DNA of 64,000 nt from Nakamurella multipartita DSM 44233. GTDB taxonomy: Bacteria > Actinomycetota > Actinomycetes > Mycobacteriales > Nakamurellaceae. The notes under the pieces are model-generated. The model saw nothing but the letters and a program-made list of their open reading frames with translations, searched no databases and was not told the DNA's origin. Shown here piece after piece: positions 59,089 to 64,000 of this stretch (the stretch's first letter is position 1; every line of letters begins with the position of its first letter). The stretch is from the NCBI RefSeq assembly GCF_000024365.1, contig NC_013235.1, positions 4,712,001 through 4,776,000 on the forward strand, given 5' to 3'. A program made the translations under genes and the position numbers.

Positions 59089-60171
59089 ATGACCAGCACC
59101 ACCCTGCCGACCAGCACGCCCACCGGACCGGTTTCCGCCCCGGCTCCCCGGCCGACCACCACCCGGGCCGCCGTGCTGCACGGCGCCGGTGACCTGCGCA
59201 CCACCGAGCTGCCGATCCCCGCTCTGGGACCGGACGACGTCCTGATCCAGGTGGCCGCGGTCGGGGTGTGCGGATCGGACATGCACTACTTCGCGCACGG
59301 CCGCAACGGCACCAATGTGTTGCGCCAGCCGACCGTGCTGGGGCACGAGGCCGCCGGCACCGTGGTCGCCGCCGGCGCCGCCGCCCCGGTCGCGGTCGGC
59401 ACGGCGGTGGCGGTCGAGCCTGCCGTCGGCTGCGGCACCTGCCGCACCTGCCGGGAGGGCGACTACAACGTGTGCCCGACCGGACGGTGCTTCGGCTCCC
59501 CGCCCACCCACGGGGTGATGACCCAGTACCTGCTGGCCCCGGCCCGGGCCGTGCACCCGCTGCCCGACCAGATCGACCTGGTCACCGGCGCCCTGATCGA
59601 ACCCCTGGCCGTCGCGGTCTGGGCCGTGCGGCGGGCCCAGGTGGGCCTGGGCCACCGGGTGCTGGTCACCGGAGCCGGCCCGATCGGCCTGCTGGTCGCC
59701 CAGGTGGCCCGGGCCGCCGGCGCCGCTGAGGTCACCGTGACCGACGTCAACGACGACCGGCTGGCCGTCGCCGCCGCCCTGGGCGCCACCCACACCCGCA
59801 ACACCCGCACCGCCCCGCTGGTCGAGGAACCCACCTACGACCGGGTGCTGGACTGCACCGGGGTGCCGGCGGTGGTGTGGTCGGCCATCCGCACGGTGCG
59901 GCCGCACGGCCGGGTCACCGTCGTCGGTCAGGCGGCGCCCACCGTCGACGGCCTGCCGCTGGGCTACCTGCAGCGCTACGAGATCGACCTGGTCACCGCC
60001 TTCCGCTACGCCCACGCCTTCCCCACCGCGATCGCCCTGGCCGCCTCCGGCGCGGTCGACATCACCCGCCTGATCACCGGCCGCTTCCCGCTCGACCAGG
60101 CCGCTCTGGCCGTGCAGGCCCCCGGCACCGATCCCCGGCACCTCAAGGTCCTGGTCCTGCCCCAGTCCTGA
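59089..60171 (+). CDS. Zinc-dependent dehydrogenase, likely L-gulonate or L-idonate 5-dehydrogenase
   Basis: Medium-chain dehydrogenase of 360 residues. Catalytic zinc ligands are in GVCGSDMHYF (Cys) and VLGHEAAG (His-Glu). The structural zinc loop CGTCRTCREGDYNVC has all four cysteines, and the cofactor site is VLVTGAGPIGLL. It resembles sorbitol/L-idonate dehydrogenases and RspB. RspB-like enzymes pair with RspA/ManD proteins and oxidise L-gulonate to D-fructuronate, which would feed the neighbouring UxuB and ManD enzymes. The first 26 residues are a Thr/Pro-rich extension. A hairpin (GCCGGC-CTCC-GCCGGC) in the following 120-base gap may trim transcripts. Confidence 0.85.
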   Translation: MTSTTLPTSTPTGPVSAPAPRPTTTRAAVLHGAGDLRTTELPIPALGPDDVLIQVAAVGVCGSDMHYFAHGRNGTNVLRQPTVLGHEAAGTVVAAGAAAPVAVGTAVAVEPAVGCGTCRTCREGDYNVCPTGRCFGSPPTHGVMTQYLLAPARAVHPLPDQIDLVTGALIEPLAVAVWAVRRAQVGLGHRVLVTGAGPIGLLVAQVARAAGAAEVTVTDVNDDRLAVAAALGATHTRNTRTAPLVEEPTYDRVLDCTGVPAVVWSAIRTVRPHGRVTVVGQAAPTVDGLPLGYLQRYEIDLVTAFRYAHAFPTAIALAASGAVDITRLITGRFPLDQAALAVQAPGTDPRHLKVLVLPQS

Positions 60172-60291
60172 ACAGCGAGTCCTGAACCGCCCGTCCTGAC
60201 GGCCCCGCACCGCCCGCCGGCCTCCGCCGGCTCCCCGCACTCCCATCCCGGCCTCTGCGCATCCGAATGCGCCTGTCCCCGAAGGATTCCC

Positions 60292-61698
60292 ATGACCGAG
60301 ATCGCACCCCGGGTCGGCAAGCCCGGCGAAGTGGCGCACGCCGATCCCAAGAACGTCCGGCGGGCCGCCTGGGCCGGCCTGGTCGGCACCGCCCTGGAGC
60401 AGTACGACTTCATCATCTACGGCACCGCCTCCGCGCTGATCTTCAGCAAGCTGTTCTTCCCGAGCATCTCGCCGGTCGCCGGGATGATCGCCGCGTTCTC
60501 GGCCTACGCGATCGGCTTCCTGGCCCGCCCGCTGGGCGGCCTGTTCTTCTCCCACTTCGGGGAGCGGTACGGCCGCAAGTGGGTGCTGGTCAGCACCCTG
60601 TTCCTGATGGGCGCGGCCACCTTCCTGATCGGCTGCCTGCCCACCTACGAGACGGCCGGGGTGCTGGCCCCGATCCTGCTGGTGCTGCTGCGCTTCCTGC
60701 AGGGCTTCGGCGCCGGCGCCGAGCAGGCCGGTGGCGCCACCCTGCTCACCGAGACCGCACCGCTGGGCAAGCGCGGCCGGCTGGCCTCGTTCGTCATGGT
60801 CGGCGCCGCATTCGGCACCGTGCTGGGCGCCCTGGCCTGGGTGCTCGCGCAGCTGCTGCCGGACGACGTCCTGCTGTCCTGGGGCTGGCGAATGATCTTC
60901 TGGGCCAGCCTGTTCGTCACCGTGGGCGCCTGGATCATCCGGATGAAGATGGCCGAGAGCCCGATCTTCGTCGAGCTGAAGAAGTCGGTCGACGTCGAGC
61001 ACGCGGCCCCGCTGAAGGAGGTCGCCAAGCACGGCACCAAGAACGTGCTCAAGGTCATCTTCATGAACTGGGGCATCAGCACGCAGTCCTACACCTACCA
61101 GGTCTTCATGGCCTCCTACCTGATCACCTTCGTCGGGGTGGACAAGCATTTCGTGCCCAACGTGCTGCTCTACGGCGCGCTGTTCGGCTCGGCCGCGGCC
61201 TACCTGATGGGTCTGCTGTCGGACCGGTTCGGCCGCCGGCGGATGTTCCTGGTGCTGGCCGGCGCGGCCATCCTGATCCAGTTCCCGGCGTTCATGGCGG
61301 TCAACACCGGCTCGCACTTCTGGATCATCGTGGTGATGGCGCTGGGCTTCATCACGGCCGCCCAGGGCATCACCGCGGTCACCATGAGCTTCTTCCCGGA
61401 GATGTTCGGCGCCCGCTACCGCTACGCCGGGGTCACCCTGGGCCGCGAGTTCTCCTCGATCATCGGCGGCGGCATCGCCCCGTTGGTCGCCGCCGGCCTG
61501 ATGGCCTGGTTCTTCAACTCCTGGATCCCGGTCGCCGGCTACATGGTGCTGACCATGGTGGTCAGCTTCCTGGTCGCCCGCACCGTCCCCGAGACGGTCA
61601 ACCGCGACCTGCAGATCCTGACCGACGCCCGGCCCGGCGAGGCCCGCCCGGGCCTGACCGCGGCGAACGACGCGGCCGCCAGCCGGGTCGCCGCCTGA
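60292..61698 (+). CDS. MFS metabolite:H+ symporter for the sugar acid
   Basis: Transporter of 468 residues with 12 membrane helices. Helix 1 contains GTALEQYDFIIYG (the LEWYDFxxYG-type motif of the metabolite:H+ symporter family). It is followed by RPLGGLFFSHFGERYGRKW, a clear MFS loop 2-3 motif, and RFLQGFGAGAEQAGG. Related proteins carry organic acids such as shikimate, citrate and ketoglutarate. Its position inside the operon points to uptake of the sugar acid. GAAGGA precedes the ATG. Confidence 0.9.
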   Translation: MTEIAPRVGKPGEVAHADPKNVRRAAWAGLVGTALEQYDFIIYGTASALIFSKLFFPSISPVAGMIAAFSAYAIGFLARPLGGLFFSHFGERYGRKWVLVSTLFLMGAATFLIGCLPTYETAGVLAPILLVLLRFLQGFGAGAEQAGGATLLTETAPLGKRGRLASFVMVGAAFGTVLGALAWVLAQLLPDDVLLSWGWRMIFWASLFVTVGAWIIRMKMAESPIFVELKKSVDVEHAAPLKEVAKHGTKNVLKVIFMNWGISTQSYTYQVFMASYLITFVGVDKHFVPNVLLYGALFGSAAAYLMGLLSDRFGRRRMFLVLAGAAILIQFPAFMAVNTGSHFWIIVVMALGFITAAQGITAVTMSFFPEMFGARYRYAGVTLGREFSSIIGGGIAPLVAAGLMAWFFNSWIPVAGYMVLTMVVSFLVARTVPETVNRDLQILTDARPGEARPGLTAANDAAASRVAA

Positions 61699-61736
61699 AC
61701 CACACCCGTCCGGATCCGAAACATCAAGGAGGAAAA

Positions 61737-62765
61737 ATGGTCTCGTCGTCGAACCCGTCGGTGGTGACCTTCGGCGAGACCATGGTCCGCCTGTCGTTGC
61801 CCGGCCACGCCCACCCCGCCCTGGGGGCGCCCGCGCTGGGCATCGGCGGCGCCGAATCGAACGTGGCCATCGCCGCCGCCCGCCTCGGGGTGGACAGCAC
61901 CTGGCTCAGCGTGCTCGGGGATGACGACTTCGGCGACCTGGTCGAGCGCGAGATCCGCGGCCAGGGTGTGCGTGTCCTCGCCCGCCGGGACCCGGTCGCC
62001 CCGACCGGCCTGCTGGTCAAGGAGTTTCGGGGCGGGTGGCCGTCCCGGGTGCGCTATTACCGGGCCGGTAGCGCGGCCGCCGGGATGACCGCGGCCGACG
62101 TCGACGACACGGCCGCCGCGGCGATCGCGGCCGCCGGGGTGCTGCACCTGACCGGGATCACCCCGGCCTTGGGTCCCGGGCCGACCGCCGCCGCCCATCG
62201 GGCGATCGAGATCGCCCGCGCGGCCGGCGTTCTGGTCTCCGTCGACGTCAACTACCGGTCGTCGCTGTGGTCCGCCGACCGGGCCCGCCCGGCCCTGCTG
62301 GCGCTCATCCGGCGGGCCGACGTGCTGTTCGCTGGGTCCGACGAGGCCGCCCTGATCCTGGACCGGCCCGAACCGGTCGACGACATCTTCCGCGCGGCAG
62401 CCGATCTCGCCGCCGAGCTGACCCGGCTCGGCCCCGGCCAGGTGGTGCTCAAGCTCGGCCGGCACGGCGCGCTGGCCCGGCGGGACGGTGCCATCGACGA
62501 GGTGCCGGCCTACCCAGTGACCGTCGTCGACACCGTCGGCGCCGGCGACGCCTTCGTCGGGGCCTACCTGGCCACGCTGGTCCGCGGGCAGGACGTCAAG
62601 GCGTGTCTGGACGCCGGGGCCCGGATGGGCGCGCTGGTCTGTGCGGCCCCCGGTGACTGGGAGGGCGTCCTGGACTGGCCCGGCTCGTTCGGCCCCCCTC
62701 CCGACCCCGACCGGCCCGACCTCGGCCGCGCCGCCCATCCCCACGCCGACGACGTGCGGCGCTGA
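61737..62765 (+). CDS. kdgK: PfkB-family 2-keto-3-deoxygluconate kinase
   Basis: Ribokinase-fold kinase of 342 residues. The N-terminal GETMVRLS and GGAESNVAIAAARLG are PfkB motif 1 with the substrate site of KDG kinases. The C-terminal DTVGAGDAFVGAYLATL is motif 2 with the catalytic base Asp. Sugar-binding residues around RVRYYRAGSAA also fit KDG kinase. It phosphorylates KDG to KDPG, the substrate of the next enzyme. A near-perfect AAGGAGG ribosome binding site precedes the ATG. The extra C-terminal tail (PPPDPDRPDLG) is not conserved. Confidence 0.9.
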   Translation: MVSSSNPSVVTFGETMVRLSLPGHAHPALGAPALGIGGAESNVAIAAARLGVDSTWLSVLGDDDFGDLVEREIRGQGVRVLARRDPVAPTGLLVKEFRGGWPSRVRYYRAGSAAAGMTAADVDDTAAAAIAAAGVLHLTGITPALGPGPTAAAHRAIEIARAAGVLVSVDVNYRSSLWSADRARPALLALIRRADVLFAGSDEAALILDRPEPVDDIFRAAADLAAELTRLGPGQVVLKLGRHGALARRDGAIDEVPAYPVTVVDTVGAGDAFVGAYLATLVRGQDVKACLDAGARMGALVCAAPGDWEGVLDWPGSFGPPPDPDRPDLGRAAHPHADDVRR

Positions 62766-62781
62766 CCCGAGAGGGACCCTG

Positions 62782-63426
62782 ATGAGCACTCTCACCGAGC
62801 CGGCGGCCACCCGGCCGTCGCTGCTGACCCGGTGCCCGGTGGTGCCGGTCGTCGTGCTGGACACCGCCGACCAGGCCCGCCCGCTGGCCGCGGCGCTGCT
62901 GGCCGGCGGCATCGACGTCATCGAGGTGACGCTGCGCACCCCGGCCGGGCTGGCCGGCATCACGGCGATCGCCGACCTCCCCGGCCTGCACGTCGGCGCC
63001 GGATCGGTCCTCACGGCCACCCAGGTGGATCAGGTCGTGGACGCCGGCGCCCGGTTCGTGGTCAGCCCGGGCCTGTCCGCGGCCGTCGTCGAGCGGGCCC
63101 ATGAGCGGGGCGTGCCCGCGCTGCCCGGGATCGCCACCGCCTCGGACCTGATGGCCGCGGTCGCTCTCGGCCTGGACGAGGTCAAGATCTTCCCGGCCGG
63201 GTTGCTGGGCGGCCCGGCCATGATCACGGCGCTGGCCGCCCCGTTCCCGCAGCTGCGGTTCATGCCCTCGGGCGGAGTGTCGGCGGCCACGATGACCGAT
63301 TACCTGTCCCTGCCGATGGTGCCGGCGGTCAGCGGCAGCTGGATGGTCGATCGGGAACTGCTGCGCCGCAACCGGTTCGACGAGGTCACCCGGCTGTCGG
63401 CGGCCGCGATCAGCCAGGCTCGGTGA
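62782..63426 (+). CDS. eda: KDPG aldolase (2-dehydro-3-deoxy-phosphogluconate aldolase)
   Basis: Class I aldolase of 214 residues splitting KDPG into pyruvate and glyceraldehyde-3-phosphate. VIEVTLRTPAGLAGI holds the catalytic Glu and Arg, HVGAGSVLTATQVDQVVDAG is conserved, and VKIFPAGLLGG holds the Schiff-base Lys. FMPSGGV binds phosphate. It is the last gene of the operon and starts 17 bases after kdgK. Its 3' end overlaps the convergent wax-ester-synthase gene by 17 bases. Confidence 0.93.
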   Translation: MSTLTEPAATRPSLLTRCPVVPVVVLDTADQARPLAAALLAGGIDVIEVTLRTPAGLAGITAIADLPGLHVGAGSVLTATQVDQVVDAGARFVVSPGLSAAVVERAHERGVPALPGIATASDLMAAVALGLDEVKIFPAGLLGGPAMITALAAPFPQLRFMPSGGVSAATMTDYLSLPMVPAVSGSWMVDRELLRRNRFDEVTRLSAAAISQAR

Positions 63427-64000
63427 GCGCGGCCAGCTGGCCCTGCAACAGCTGCGCCACCCGCGGCCCGTCCGGGCACCGGGTGGCGTCGGCCACGACC
63501 GTGATGGTCAGCCGGCCGGCGTAGCTCAGCACCGAGAACGCGACCCCGACGTTGCCGCTGATCGGCGCCACCGGGATCAACTCGAGCACCCGAAGCGAGC
63601 CGATCGTCAGCGGCCGGCTCGGGCCGCGGACGTTGGTGACGAACGTGTTCACCAGCCGTTGGTGCTCGATGAACGGCCCGAAGGCACCGACGGCGGCCAG
63701 CAGCCGGACGAACGGGCTCCACAGCACGGTGGAGGCGCCCGGCATCGCGGTCTTGCGCGCCCGGGTCACCGCGACCACCACCGGCAGCCGGTCGCCCGGC
63801 GCCCCGGCCAGCGGCACGCTCACCGGCAGCACTCCGACCCGGTTACCCAGCTCACCGGTGCCGGCGCGGACCCGGGCGGAGATCGGTACCGATACGACCA
63901 GCCGGTCCAGCACCTCCCCGCGCTCGGCCAGCGCGGCGCCCAGCGCCCCGGTCACCGCGGTGAGCACCACGTCGTTGACAGTGCCGCCGGCCGCCCGGGC
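63410..64000 (-). CDS. Wax ester synthase/diacylglycerol acyltransferase, C-terminal fragment
   Basis: Partial: 196 C-terminal residues, open at the right edge. The fragment begins inside GGTVNDVVLTAVTGALG, a conserved block of the WS/DGAT family after the active site, and continues with the C-terminal domain (LVVSVPISARVR, GNRVGVLPVSVPL, NTFVTNVRGPSRPL and the PISGNVGVAFSVLSYAG block). The catalytic HHxxxDG lies beyond the window. The enzyme esterifies fatty acyl-CoA to diacylglycerol or wax alcohol for storage lipid, common in actinobacteria. Convergent with eda, with a 17-base overlap. Confidence 0.88.
   Translation of the reverse strand, partial: ARAAGGTVNDVVLTAVTGALGAALAERGEVLDRLVVSVPISARVRAGTGELGNRVGVLPVSVPLAGAPGDRLPVVVAVTRARKTAMPGASTVLWSPFVRLLAAVGAFGPFIEHQRLVNTFVTNVRGPSRPLTIGSLRVLELIPVAPISGNVGVAFSVLSYAGRLTITVVADATRCPDGPRVAQLLQGQLAALTEPG

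Noticed and set aside
60172-60291. Operon break between the zinc dehydrogenase and the MFS gene
   Set aside because: The gap holds a small GC hairpin, but no new promoter is evident and the following genes complete the same pathway, so I keep them in one operon.

Overview
This is a 64 kb stretch of a high-GC actinobacterial chromosome. The evidence is the MtrA-MtrB-LpqB envelope-stress module, a BldD regulator with an intact cyclic-di-GMP signature, the coenzyme F420 enzyme FbiC together with an F420-dependent LLM-type oxidoreductase, a PyrR-controlled pyrimidine operon and many leaderless transcripts. The gene set would fit a Nakamurella- or Frankia-like lineage, but the genus cannot be fixed from sequence reading alone. 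Coding density is very high. No stretch longer than 300 bases lacks a gene, and I saw no tRNA, rRNA, CRISPR array, insertion sequence or prophage.

Layout. 1-6.7 kb: a PUFA-synthase-type locus (pfaD and the first 102 codons of a pfaA-like synthase, minus strand), divergent from a complete oleA-oleBC-oleD operon for head-to-head long-chain olefin synthesis. 6.7-9 kb: a divergent HxlR regulator and epimerase-like pair, plus small conserved proteins. 9-15.3 kb: lpqB-mtrB-mtrA, a GDPD-type membrane protein and tmk. 15.4-21.7 kb: POT peptide transporter, a stand-alone nitric oxide synthase oxygenase, FKBP isomerase, a DUF6325/SHOCT pair, ahcY and a small membrane protein. 21.7-29 kb: a solitary VapB-like antitoxin, an MFS exporter behind a LacI-type operator, fbiC, and a P1B-5-type metal ATPase with a C-terminal hemerythrin domain. 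28.9-39.9 kb: a very large WD40-KAP NTPase with an apparent frameshift, a methyltransferase, an HMG-CoA lyase-like enzyme, an EamA exporter, ilvD and three transcription factors (MmyB-type, LysR, LacI).

40-51.2 kb carries pyrimidine biosynthesis in the order pyrR-pyrB-pyrC-membrane protein-carA-carB-pyrD-(F420 oxidoreductase)-pyrF. Several junctions are 1-4 base overlaps, and a PyrR-type RNA element covers the pyrR ribosome binding site. Beyond the divergent bldD lies pepQ-efp-nusB. 54.2-63.4 kb is an eight-gene catabolic operon (LacI regulator, 2-hydroxyacid dehydrogenase, D-mannonate dehydratase, fructuronate reductase, zinc sugar-acid dehydrogenase, MFS symporter, KDG kinase, KDPG aldolase). 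It forms a complete predicted route from an external sugar acid, most likely L-gulonate or D-mannonate, to pyruvate and glyceraldehyde-3-phosphate. A wax-ester-synthase/DGAT gene runs off the right edge.

The least ordinary parts are the PUFA-synthase/olefin neighbourhood, the WD40-KAP protein, and a 61-bp almost perfect palindrome between lacI and pyrF. Two operators are also notable: a 15-base motif shared by two loci 15 kb apart, and a 24-bp palindrome placed between the -35 and -10 boxes of the sugar-acid operon.
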